Source of the DNA: Prescottella agglutinans
Lineage (GTDB): Bacteria; Actinomycetota; Actinomycetes; Mycobacteriales; Mycobacteriaceae
Length of the DNA: 64,000 nt
Direction: 5' to 3'
Assembly: GCF_004011865.1 (NCBI RefSeq)
Contig: NZ_RKLP01000002.1
Span: 434,001 to 498,000, forward strand
Shown here: positions 1-7,453 of the stretch, in pieces
Layout: each line of letters opens with the position of its first letter
How positions within the stretch are numbered: position 1 is the stretch's first letter
Notes under the pieces: generated by a model
The model's input: only the letters and a program-made list of their open reading frames with translations
What the model was told of the DNA's origin: nothing
The model's database searches: none
Position numbers and translations under genes: made by a program

Positions 1-1093
1 CCACCCCCTGCTGCCAACCCAGGAAGATGTCGCTCGCCGCCTGCATCACCCGCTGCCCCTCGACCACTCGCTGTCCCTCGCAGCGGTAGGACGGGCCGCC
101 GAGATACCGCGCGAGCACCGACGGTTGCGCCTCCTTCGCCTGGAGGAACAGCGGATCGTCGTCGTCGAGCCCCCGCAGCAGCAGGATCCAGGCCCGGGTG
201 CCGACGCTCCCCACCCCGACGACCTTCCTCGCCGCCTGGACGAACTCGTACTGCTCCAACGGGATCCGACACTCGCGCTGTAGCGTGTCGGCGTACTCGC
301 CGAGACGACCACGCAGTTCCCGATACAGACCGTCGGCGTCCGCGTCGGCGAACACCTCCTCGATCGGTACGACCAACGGTGGACGGCTGACGATCCGACG
401 CCGCCCGTCCACCACCGCCGTCAGCTTCCCCTGCGCCTGCAAACTGCCGTAGCGCCAGGACTTCTCGACGAGTTTCCGGCTGCTCTTGCGGGTAGCCGAG
501 TCGAGTTCGTCTCGCAGTTGCGCCAGTTCACTCGCCGGTTCGACATGTGCGTACCAGACGGCAAGGTTTCCGAGATCCGCCTGCCTGACCATGGTCTCCC
601 GGTATTCGGCGACGCACGCCCGGGTGATGCGCGAACGGCGCTTCTCACCGAATCCGATCTGCCGGGCCGCTACCTCGAAACTCGCGACCAAACGTTTGAC
701 GTCCCATTCGAAGGGGCCGGGATAGGTCTCGTCGAAATCGTTGAGGTCGAAAGCAAGTCGGCGTTCCGGCGTCGCGAAGATCCCGAAGTTGGCGAGATGG
801 GCATCGCCGCACAACTGCACTTGCAGGCCGGTGTCCGGTGTCCGCGACAGGTCGTCGGCCATCACGAGTGCCGCGCCGCGCAGGAAGGCGAACGCGGTCG
901 TCGACATTCGCGAGTACCGCACGGGCACCAGATCGGGGATACGGGTCCGCGCCTGCTCCTCGAGCAGCCCGAGTGGATCGCGGTCCGCGTCGGGACCGAT
1001 GTCGGCGAGCGCATCGAACGGCACGCGGCGACGTGTCTCCTCCCCGCGGCGCACGCGGTCGGTCCGGCTGGGTAACTGGACTACGTCGGTCAT
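1..1093 (-). CDS. DUF2252 family protein (3' end outside window)
   Basis: The frame is open on the minus strand from the ATG at 1093 to the left edge, giving 364 codons, so the C-terminus is missing. The product starts MTDVVQLPSRTDRVRRGEE and contains the block QLCGDAHLANFGIF followed by FDLNDFDET, the hallmark of DUF2252. That family is widespread in Actinobacteria and looks distantly kinase-like (HGD-type and D-x-N/D motifs), but its function is unknown. A GGAGG-like purine run lies just upstream of the ATG. It is divergent from yigZ with about 80 bp between them. The family call is firm; no substrate can be named. Confidence 0.85.
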   Translation of the reverse strand, partial: MTDVVQLPSRTDRVRRGEETRRRVPFDALADIGPDADRDPLGLLEEQARTRIPDLVPVRYSRMSTTAFAFLRGAALVMADDLSRTPDTGLQVQLCGDAHLANFGIFATPERRLAFDLNDFDETYPGPFEWDVKRLVASFEVAARQIGFGEKRRSRITRACVAEYRETMVRQADLGNLAVWYAHVEPASELAQLRDELDSATRKSSRKLVEKSWRYGSLQAQGKLTAVVDGRRRIVSRPPLVVPIEEVFADADADGLYRELRGRLGEYADTLQRECRIPLEQYEFVQAARKVVGVGSVGTRAWILLLRGLDDDDPLFLQAKEAQPSVLARYLGGPSYRCEGQRVVEGQRVMQAASDIFLGWQQGV

Positions 1094-1175
1094 GGCGCCT
1101 CGCCTCCGCTCGGTCCCGACCGCCCCATTGTCTCCCCGCTACGCAGCCAGGGCACGAGAACAGAGAAGATGAAGT

Positions 1176-1814
1176 ATGTCCTTCACGCTGCCCGCCGGTT
1201 CCGACGTCGTCGTGGAGACCGAGGTGAAGCATTCGCGGTTCATCGCGGCGCTGCGACGGGTCGACGACCCGGTCGGCGCCCAGGAGTTCGTGGACGAGCA
1301 GCGTCGGCTGTATCCCGACGCGCGGCACCACTGCTGGGCGTACGTGACGGGCAACGAACCGTCCGAGCGGGCCGAACGGTCGGGCGACGACGGCGAACCC
1401 GGCGGCACCGCCGGCGTGCCGATGTTGCAGGTGCTGCGGGCACGGGACCTGGTGGACGTCGCCGCGGTGGTGACCCGGTACTTCGGCGGCATCAAGCTGG
1501 GCGCGGGCGGACTGGTGCGCGCCTATTCCGGCGCGGTCGCGGTGGCCGTGGATGCTGCCGCCGCGACCGGCACAGGCCTGCTCAGCCGCGAGCGCCTCGA
1601 CCTGCTGTCGCTCGACGTCGGGCACGACACCGCGGGCCGGATCGAGGCCGAACTGCGCGGCCGTGGGATCCCTGTCGTCGACACCGACTACGGCGCCGAG
1701 GTCACCTTCACCCTGGCGACGAAGAACCCCGCACAGCTGGCCGCGATCGTCGCCGAACTCACCTCCGGCGCAGGAGAATTGGAGCCCGCCGGCGTCCGGT
1801 GGGTGGACGTGTGA
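1176..1814 (+). CDS. yigZ: YigZ/IMPACT family protein
   Basis: This 212-residue cytoplasmic protein matches the YigZ (UPF0029, IMPACT N-terminal) family throughout. Visible marks are the early KHSRFIAALRRV segment, HHCWAYVTG, then GDDGEPGGTAGVPML and VTRYFGGIKLGAGGLVRAYSG, the signature of the family; the C-terminal third corresponds to the DUF1949 ferredoxin-like domain. Length fits the family norm of about 200-215 residues. The eukaryotic relative IMPACT regulates translation through GCN2; the bacterial role is unsettled. It faces sucD tail to tail across a hairpin at 1821-1868. Confidence 0.93.
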   Translation: MSFTLPAGSDVVVETEVKHSRFIAALRRVDDPVGAQEFVDEQRRLYPDARHHCWAYVTGNEPSERAERSGDDGEPGGTAGVPMLQVLRARDLVDVAAVVTRYFGGIKLGAGGLVRAYSGAVAVAVDAAAATGTGLLSRERLDLLSLDVGHDTAGRIEAELRGRGIPVVDTDYGAEVTFTLATKNPAQLAAIVAELTSGAGELEPAGVRWVDV

Positions 1815-1820
1815 GACGCC

Positions 1821-1868
1821 GAACGGCGCCCGCAACCGGACGGAACGTCCTGGTTGCGAGCGCCGTTC
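1821..1868. terminator. Bidirectional hairpin between yigZ and sucD
   Basis: GAACGGCGC (1821-1829) pairs with GCGCCGTTC (1860-1868), and inside it GCAACC pairs with GGTTGC. It lies between the convergent ends of yigZ and sucD, so it can serve both. There is no strong T run on either side, as is common in high-GC Actinobacteria. Confidence 0.7.
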
Positions 1869-1911
1869 GTGAGATCCCCGAGTGAGCGGCGAGCGCTCAC
1901 CGCACGGTGGA

Positions 1912-2814
1912 TCAGAGGGTCTTCAGGATCTCCCGAGCGAGAGCCGCGGTCTCGGACGGCGTCTTGCCGACCTTGACACCGGCAGCCTCGAGGGCGTCCT
2001 TCTTGGCCTGCGCGGTGCCCGAGGAACCGGAGACGATGGCGCCGGCGTGGCCCATGGTCTTGCCCTCGGGAGCGGTGAAGCCCGCCACGTAGCCGACGAC
2101 CGGCTTGGTGACGTTGGCCTTGATGTAGTCGGCGGCACGCTCCTCGGCGTCGCCACCGATCTCACCGATCATCACGATCAGCTTGGTCTCGGGATCCTTC
2201 TCGAACGCCTCGATGGCGTCGATGTGGGTGGTGCCGATGACCGGGTCGCCACCGATGCCGATGGCGGTCGAGAAGCCGTACTCACGCAGCTCGAACATCA
2301 TCTGGTAGGTCAGGGTGCCCGACTTGGAGACCAGGCCGACCGGGCCCTTGCCCGCGATGTTCGCCGGGGTGATGCCGACGAGGGCCTCCTCCGGGGTGAT
2401 GATGCCGGGGCAGTTGGGGCCGATGATGCGGGTCTTGTTGCCCTTCTCCACGTTGTAGGCCCACGCGTAAGCGGAGTCCTGCACCGGGATGCCCTCGGTG
2501 ATGACCACGAGCAGCGGGATCTCCGCGTCGATGGCCTCGACGATGGCGTCCTTCGAGAAGGCCGGGGGAACGAACGCGATCGAGACGTCCGCGCCGGTCT
2601 CCTTCATGGCCTCGGCGACGGTCGCGAAGACCGGCAGCTCGACAGCGTTGCCGTCCTTGTCGGTGTGCGAGACCGTGGTGCCGGCCTTGCGGGCGTTGAC
2701 GCCACCGACGACCTGGGTGCCGGCCTTGAGCATCAGCGCGGTGTGCTTGGTGCCCTCGCCGCCGGTGATGCCCTGGACGATGACCTTGGAGTCCTTGGTC
2801 AGGAAGATAGCCAT
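1912..2814 (-). CDS. sucD: Succinyl-CoA synthetase alpha subunit
   Basis: This 300-residue protein is the alpha subunit of succinate-CoA ligase, which converts succinyl-CoA to succinate with ATP or GTP formation in the TCA cycle. It begins [21 protein letters not shown], typical of the CoA-binding Rossmann domain, and carries [10 protein letters not shown] and the C-terminal [11 protein letters not shown] segment whose histidine is the phosphorylated residue in the family. Length matches the usual 290-300. It lies 15 bp downstream of sucC on the same strand and is surely co-transcribed with it. The order sucC-sucD and the flanking genes match the mycobacterial locus. Confidence 0.98.
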   Translation of the reverse strand: MAIFLTKDSKVIVQGITGGEGTKHTALMLKAGTQVVGGVNARKAGTTVSHTDKDGNAVELPVFATVAEAMKETGADVSIAFVPPAFSKDAIVEAIDAEIPLLVVITEGIPVQDSAYAWAYNVEKGNKTRIIGPNCPGIITPEEALVGITPANIAGKGPVGLVSKSGTLTYQMMFELREYGFSTAIGIGGDPVIGTTHIDAIEAFEKDPETKLIVMIGEIGGDAEERAADYIKANVTKPVVGYVAGFTAPEGKTMGHAGAIVSGSSGTAQAKKDALEAAGVKVGKTPSETAALAREILKTL

Positions 2815-2829
2815 TGTTGTGTGTGTCCC

Positions 2830-3999
2830 TTACTTCGCGGCGAACGCGAGCTCGGCAGCCTTGTCGGCAGCCTCGTCCATGGTTGCGACGACCGTCACCA
2901 GCGGGTGGTTGGCCTCGGCGAGGATGCGACGACCCTCTTCGACGTTGTTGCCGTCCAGGCGCACGACGAGCGGCTTGTTGGCCTCGTCGCCCAGGGTCTC
3001 GAGGGCGCCGACGATGCCGTTGGCGACCGCGTCACACGCGGTGATGCCACCGAAGACGTTGACGAAGACGCTCTTGACCTGCGCGTCGTTCAGGATGACG
3101 TCCAGGCCGGCAGCCATGACGGCAGCCGAGGCGCCGCCACCGATGTCGAGGAAGTTGGCGGGCTTGACGTTGCCGTGCTTCTCGCCCGCGTACGCGACGA
3201 CGTCCAGGGTCGACATGACCAGGCCGGCGCCGTTACCGATGATTCCGACCTCGCCGTCGAGCTTGACGTAGTTGAGGTCGTTCTCCTTGGCCTTGAGCTC
3301 GAGGGGATCGGTGGCGTCACGATCCTCGAAAGCCTCGTGGCCGGGCTGACGGAACCCAGCGTTCTCGTCCAGCGTCACCTTGCCGTCGAGGGCCAGGATC
3401 TGGTCGTCGGGCGTACGGACGAGCGGGTTGACCTCGACCAGGAGAGCGTCTTCCTTGATGAAGACCTCCCACAGCTTCTGGATCGTGTTGGCCGCGGCGT
3501 CGAGCACCTCGGCGGGCAGCTTGCCGGCCTCTGCGATGCTGCGCGCGAACGCGAGGTCGACACCCTTGACGGCGTCAACGGGGATCTTCGCGAGAGCGTC
3601 GGGGTTCTCCTCGGCGGTGACCTCGATCTCGACGCCACCCTCGACCGAGCACATGGCCAGGTAGGTGCGGTTGGTGCGGTCGAGCAGGAAGGAGATGTAG
3701 TACTCCTCAGCGATGTCGCTCGCCTCTGCGACCAGCAGCTTCTTGACGACGTGACCCTTGATGTCCAGGCCCAGGATCGCCTCGGCGTTCGCCTGCGCGG
3801 CATCCGCGTCGGGCGAGTACTTCACGCCACCGGCCTTGCCACGGCCACCGACCTTGACCTGCGCCTTGACCATGACCGGCTTACCGATTTCCTCCGCGAT
3901 CTCGCGGGCACCGGCGACAGTGTCGGTAACACGGCCGGCCGACGTCGGCACGTCATGCTTGGCGAAGAGTTCCTTCGCCTGGTATTCGAAGAGATCCAT
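2830..3999 (-). CDS. sucC: Succinyl-CoA synthetase beta subunit
   Basis: This 389-residue ATP-grasp protein is the nucleotide-binding partner of SucD. It begins [20 protein letters not shown], as in essentially all SucC proteins, with the ATP-grasp glycine loop [13 protein letters not shown], the segment LVEVNPLV with metal-binding residues, and a C-terminal ligase-CoA domain with [11 protein letters not shown] and FLDIGGGA. It heads the sucC-sucD operon. The upstream 140 bp hold a candidate promoter and a CRP-like site (4104-4119). Confidence 0.98.
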   Translation of the reverse strand: MDLFEYQAKELFAKHDVPTSAGRVTDTVAGAREIAEEIGKPVMVKAQVKVGGRGKAGGVKYSPDADAAQANAEAILGLDIKGHVVKKLLVAEASDIAEEYYISFLLDRTNRTYLAMCSVEGGVEIEVTAEENPDALAKIPVDAVKGVDLAFARSIAEAGKLPAEVLDAAANTIQKLWEVFIKEDALLVEVNPLVRTPDDQILALDGKVTLDENAGFRQPGHEAFEDRDATDPLELKAKENDLNYVKLDGEVGIIGNGAGLVMSTLDVVAYAGEKHGNVKPANFLDIGGGASAAVMAAGLDVILNDAQVKSVFVNVFGGITACDAVANGIVGALETLGDEANKPLVVRLDGNNVEEGRRILAEANHPLVTVVATMDEAADKAAELAFAAK

Positions 4000-4103
4000 C
4001 TGCTCACCGTCTCGTCTGCGTTGACGCCCGCTCAGGGGTAGGAGCGGGTCCGTGTCGGACTTTAACTAGTTCAATCAATCGACTATCGCCCGCCCACATG
4101 CTA

Positions 4104-4119
4104 TGTGGCATATGTCACG
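4104..4119. promoter_or_regulatory. CRP/GlxR-like half-conserved site upstream of sucC
   Basis: TGTGG-CATATG-TCACG matches the actinobacterial cAMP-receptor protein consensus TGTGA-N6-TCACA at 8 of 10 core positions. It lies 105 bp upstream of the sucC start and just beyond the end of the membrane-protein gene. In this clade CRP homologues (Crp, GlxR) control TCA genes, so regulation of sucCD is plausible but inferred. Confidence 0.4.
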
Positions 4120-4143
4120 CGACGACAGCCGTCGATGCACGCC

Positions 4144-6000
4144 TCAACGGCGGTCACGGCGCCCGACGAGCGCCGCGCTCACCGCGAGGAGCACTACCGC
4201 AAGGATTGCAGGTGCCACACCGGCGGCGACGACCGGATCGGTCAGACGCCCGGCGGACAGCGGCCACGAGAGCACGTGGAGGGCGACGACCACGGCCGCA
4301 CCCACCAGGAGCACGGCGCCGCGCTGGGCCCGCGCACCCATCGCGACCAGCACCGCGACCACGATCGCGACCACCGACAGCACCTGCCCCCACGCGTCCC
4401 AACCCCACGGCAGGCGACCGAGCGCCGCCGCCGTGCCGTCGCTGCCGCGGTACAGCGGCAACGCGTACCCGAGCACCGTCGCGACGGCGGCGGCCGCCCC
4501 GACGACCAGTACCCGTTGCGGGGGATCGTTCGGCTCCGAGGTGTCGATGTCGTCACGTTCGGCCGCGCCGGCGATACCCGCCAGGACACCGGCGCCGACG
4601 GCCGCGACGACCGCGCCCGTGACGAGCGCACTGCCCACGCCCAACGTCACGCCGGGGATCTGCACCGCGGTCAGGGCGGTCTGCGCGACGTCCGCGGCCG
4701 CGGCGACCACCGCGACCCACATGATCGCGAGGGCCGGCCGGAACAACACGGAGAACTCCGACATCAGCAGCCACACGCCCGTGATCGCCAGCAACACCCC
4801 GGCGACGAGCACCATCCGGGTGGCGGGGATGCTCGGCTCCGGCAGACCTGCAGGTACGGAGAGCGCCGGCAGCAGCGCACCCACGCTCGCGAGCGCGCCG
4901 GAGACGATGCCCGCGATCCCCGCAGCGGCGTGCCACCGCTGCATCCGGTCCCGGGCCGTGGCACCGGTTCCGCGGGCGTCGGCCGGGGTCTCGGCGGACG
5001 CCGCGACCCGCGCGACCGCACGCCGTTCCCGGCGGCCCGCGACGGCCGGTATCGCCGCCGCCCCCGCGGCCAGCAGCGCCGCACCGAGAACGCCCCACAC
5101 GGTGCCGGCGCCGGGAGAGAGTCGGTCGTCGACGAGCCCCGCGGCCAGGCGGCTGCCGGTCGGCCCGAGTGCGGCCAGGGCCGCTCCCCCGACGACGCCT
5201 GCCGCCACTGCGACGTCCACCGACGCCAGGGCCGCCGCGACGGCGATCAGCACGGCGATCGCGACGACGGCACTGCCGATCGCGGTGGGGGCGTCCGCAG
5301 CGATCGCGGCGCGCACCACGAGCACCGGATCGCTCGACGTGAACGGGCGCGCGAAGAGGGCCGCCGCGAGGGCCCCGGCCGCGGCGAGGACGACCGCGAC
5401 GAGTCCGGCCCCGACACGGCTCCCCACCGGACGCCCGACCGCGTCCGGATCGGGCGACGAGCCGTAACCGTCTGCGTGCGAGGCGCGGTGGACCGCCACC
5501 AGCCCGATGATCCCCGCCACGACCGCGCACACGTGCCCGGCGAGGACGAGCACGGCACCGGGCCCGGCTTCGATTCCACCGGCGGTCAGCGGGCGGAACA
5601 GTTCGAGCCGGTTGGCGTCGATCGGACCGGTCCACAACTGCACATCCATCACGCACAACCCGGCCGACACGACGCCGGCCCCCGCGAGCAGAGCGGCACC
5701 CGCCGGCGACCTCCGCGCGGTGAGGACCGCGGCCACGACGGGAACGGCCAGCGCGAGGACCACCGTCACGACGGCGGCCGCGCCGACCGCCGGAATCCGC
5801 GTGCCGTCGGCTGCGGAGCGAGCGACCGCGCCGAGAGTTCCCGCGGCGACCCCGAGTGCGCCCACGGCGGCGAGCGCCACGGCCGCGTACGGCAGCAGCC
5901 CGGGTCCGTCGTCACCGCGGCCCGCCGGCCGGTCGGTCGTCCGTTTTCCGTCGGGCTCGATCGCTTCGGGCACCGCGCTGAGTTGGGTTGGGGAATCCAC
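4144..6000 (-). CDS. Large polytopic membrane protein, function unknown
   Basis: From the GTG at 6000 this encodes 618 residues, mostly alternating hydrophobic Ala/Val/Leu/Gly helices (about 16 or more candidate membrane segments) after a charged N-terminus (VDSPTQLSAVPEAIEPDGK). No transporter or enzyme motif was recognised. The GTG start is preferred over the ATG at 6111 because codons between them are atypical (ATA, TAT, GTA) and a TAGCGT -10 box lies 7 bases upstream of the GTG, the leaderless arrangement seen repeatedly here. The gene sits between sucC and the M23 peptidase, where M. tuberculosis has none. Confidence 0.75.
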   Translation of the reverse strand: MDSPTQLSAVPEAIEPDGKRTTDRPAGRGDDGPGLLPYAAVALAAVGALGVAAGTLGAVARSAADGTRIPAVGAAAVVTVVLALAVPVVAAVLTARRSPAGAALLAGAGVVSAGLCVMDVQLWTGPIDANRLELFRPLTAGGIEAGPGAVLVLAGHVCAVVAGIIGLVAVHRASHADGYGSSPDPDAVGRPVGSRVGAGLVAVVLAAAGALAAALFARPFTSSDPVLVVRAAIAADAPTAIGSAVVAIAVLIAVAAALASVDVAVAAGVVGGAALAALGPTGSRLAAGLVDDRLSPGAGTVWGVLGAALLAAGAAAIPAVAGRRERRAVARVAASAETPADARGTGATARDRMQRWHAAAGIAGIVSGALASVGALLPALSVPAGLPEPSIPATRMVLVAGVLLAITGVWLLMSEFSVLFRPALAIMWVAVVAAAADVAQTALTAVQIPGVTLGVGSALVTGAVVAAVGAGVLAGIAGAAERDDIDTSEPNDPPQRVLVVGAAAAVATVLGYALPLYRGSDGTAAALGRLPWGWDAWGQVLSVVAIVVAVLVAMGARAQRGAVLLVGAAVVVALHVLSWPLSAGRLTDPVVAAGVAPAILAVVLLAVSAALVGRRDRR

Positions 6001-6007
6001 TCGCGCG

Positions 6008-6013
6008 ACGCTA
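6008..6013 (-). promoter_or_regulatory. Leaderless -10 box, membrane protein gene
   Basis: TAGCGT on the minus strand ends 7 bases before the GTG at 6000. Confidence 0.5.
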
Positions 6014-6142
6014 GCGGGTGCGCGGCCGATCGTCGCTCGAACGGGGATGGCGGACCGCGGATATACGGGATGTAACGCGGCGGGCCCGTCCCGATATATG
6101 AACGAGACCATTTGGCATGTTCGGCATCCGCCCAGTTCACGC

Positions 6143-6158
6143 TGTGACGCCAGTCACA
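6143..6158. promoter_or_regulatory. Perfect CRP/GlxR-type operator
   Basis: TGTGA-CGCCAG-TCACA is an exact match to the CRP-family palindrome TGTGA-N6-TCACA. It is centred about 114 bp upstream of the M23 peptidase ATG and about 150 bp upstream of the divergent membrane-protein start, so it could act on either. CRP/GlxR proteins of this clade control resuscitation and wall-hydrolase genes. Confidence 0.65.
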
Positions 6159-6264
6159 TCTCCCGTTTCGTCCGGTCTTACGGGTTGCTCCCCTGCAACC
6201 GTTTCGTTACCGTCGCCAGGGTCTAAGTCACAGGCAGGTCACGGGCAGGAGGACGGAAGGGCAC

Positions 6265-7374
6265 ATGCGCCACCGCACTCAGTTCACCGCCAGCCGTTTT
6301 GTGAATCAACACGCTGACCCGGAAGCCCGACGGTTCCCGGCTGCGGCAGATCACGAGTTCGAGCGTTGCAATCCAGCAGCGGAGCCGTCTCCGGTCAAGC
6401 TGTCGGAACGGGCGAACGGCGTCACAACCAGCTATCCGACGCCCTCGGGGGTTCGTTACCCCGAGGCGGAAAGATCTGAGATTCGTAACGCCATGCTCCA
6501 CAGTTCCAAGAGTTCCGAACCCGAAAGCCACGACGACGCCCTCGACATCGACGGGCCTCCGACCGAGTTCTTCACCCCCGCGGGAACGATCGACCCGACA
6601 GCCGATGTCGTCGCGCCCCGCCGAGGCGGCCAGCACCGCCTCCCCGCTCCCCCCTCCGCCCTGAAGGGCCGCGCCGCAGTCATCGCGGTCGCCGCCGGCG
6701 CAGTCGTCGCCGCAGGCCAGGCAGCCACCAACGGCCCGGCCGAGAATTCCGACCACTCCGAGGTCGAACTCACCGCTTCCGGCTCCGTCGCCTCCACCGC
6801 GGTTCCACAGGCCGCCCAGTTCAGCGACGTCGCGCAGAACTCCTCCGACAGTTCGGCACCGCAGGTTCTCGCCGTCGCGAGCCCGACCGACCTCGGCCAG
6901 TTCTCGAACCTCCTCGCCAAGGGCCAGCGCTTCAGCGAGGAGCGCGCCGCCCGCGAGGCCGCCGCCCGCCGCCCGCTGTTCGTGCTGCCCGCCAAGGGCA
7001 CCTACACCTCGTCCTTCGGCGCCCGCTGGGGCACGCTGCACGCGGGCGTCGACATCGCCAACGCGATCGGCACCCCGATCTACGCGGTGGCCGACGGCGT
7101 GGTCATCGACTCCGGTCCGGCCTCCGGCTTCGGCATGTGGGTCCGCGTGCAGCACGCCGACGGCACCATCACCGTGTACGGCCACATCAACGAGACCCTG
7201 GTGACGGTCGGCCAGCAGGTGATGGCCGGCGACCAGATCGCCACGATGGGCAACCGCGGCTTCTCCACCGGCCCGCACCTCCACTTCGAGGTCCACCTCG
7301 CCGGCGACAACAAGATCGATCCGATTCCGTGGCTCGCGACCCGCGGCATCAGCCTCGGCGTCGAGCAGCCCTGA
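6265..7374 (+). CDS. M23 family peptidoglycan metallopeptidase
   Basis: This 369-residue protein carries a C-terminal LytM/M23 domain with HAGVDIANAIGTPIYAVADG, VYGHINETLVTVGQ and GPHLHFEVHL, supplying the HxxxD and HxH zinc ligands, so it is expected to be an active endopeptidase on wall peptides. A hydrophobic segment near residues 135-155 (AAVIAVAAGAVVAAG) probably anchors it, leaving the catalytic part outside. It is the counterpart of Rv0950c by neighbourhood. The start with GGAAGG just upstream is accepted, but codons before residue 77 are poorer in G/C at third positions; an internal ATG at 6493 is an alternative. Confidence 0.92.
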   Translation: MRHRTQFTASRFVNQHADPEARRFPAAADHEFERCNPAAEPSPVKLSERANGVTTSYPTPSGVRYPEAERSEIRNAMLHSSKSSEPESHDDALDIDGPPTEFFTPAGTIDPTADVVAPRRGGQHRLPAPPSALKGRAAVIAVAAGAVVAAGQAATNGPAENSDHSEVELTASGSVASTAVPQAAQFSDVAQNSSDSSAPQVLAVASPTDLGQFSNLLAKGQRFSEERAAREAAARRPLFVLPAKGTYTSSFGARWGTLHAGVDIANAIGTPIYAVADGVVIDSGPASGFGMWVRVQHADGTITVYGHINETLVTVGQQVMAGDQIATMGNRGFSTGPHLHFEVHLAGDNKIDPIPWLATRGISLGVEQP

Positions 7375-7390
7375 CGCTCGCTCCCCGATC

Positions 7391-7444
7391 ACGAAAAACG
7401 CCTGCGGGCCACGCGAATTCGCGTGGCCCGCAGGCGTTTTTCGT
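7391..7444. terminator. 54-bp perfect palindrome, bidirectional terminator
   Basis: Positions 7391-7417 are the exact reverse complement of 7418-7444, centred on GCGAATTCGC. Each arm is flanked by an AAAAA or TTTTT run, making a classical intrinsic terminator in both directions between the convergent M23 gene and pcrA. Confidence 0.95.
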
Positions 7445-7453
7445 GCGGCAGCC

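Noticed and set aside
1882-4041. 719-codon plus-strand frame across sucCD
   Set aside because: It is the complement of two clear enzymes; high GC gives long open frames opposite real genes.
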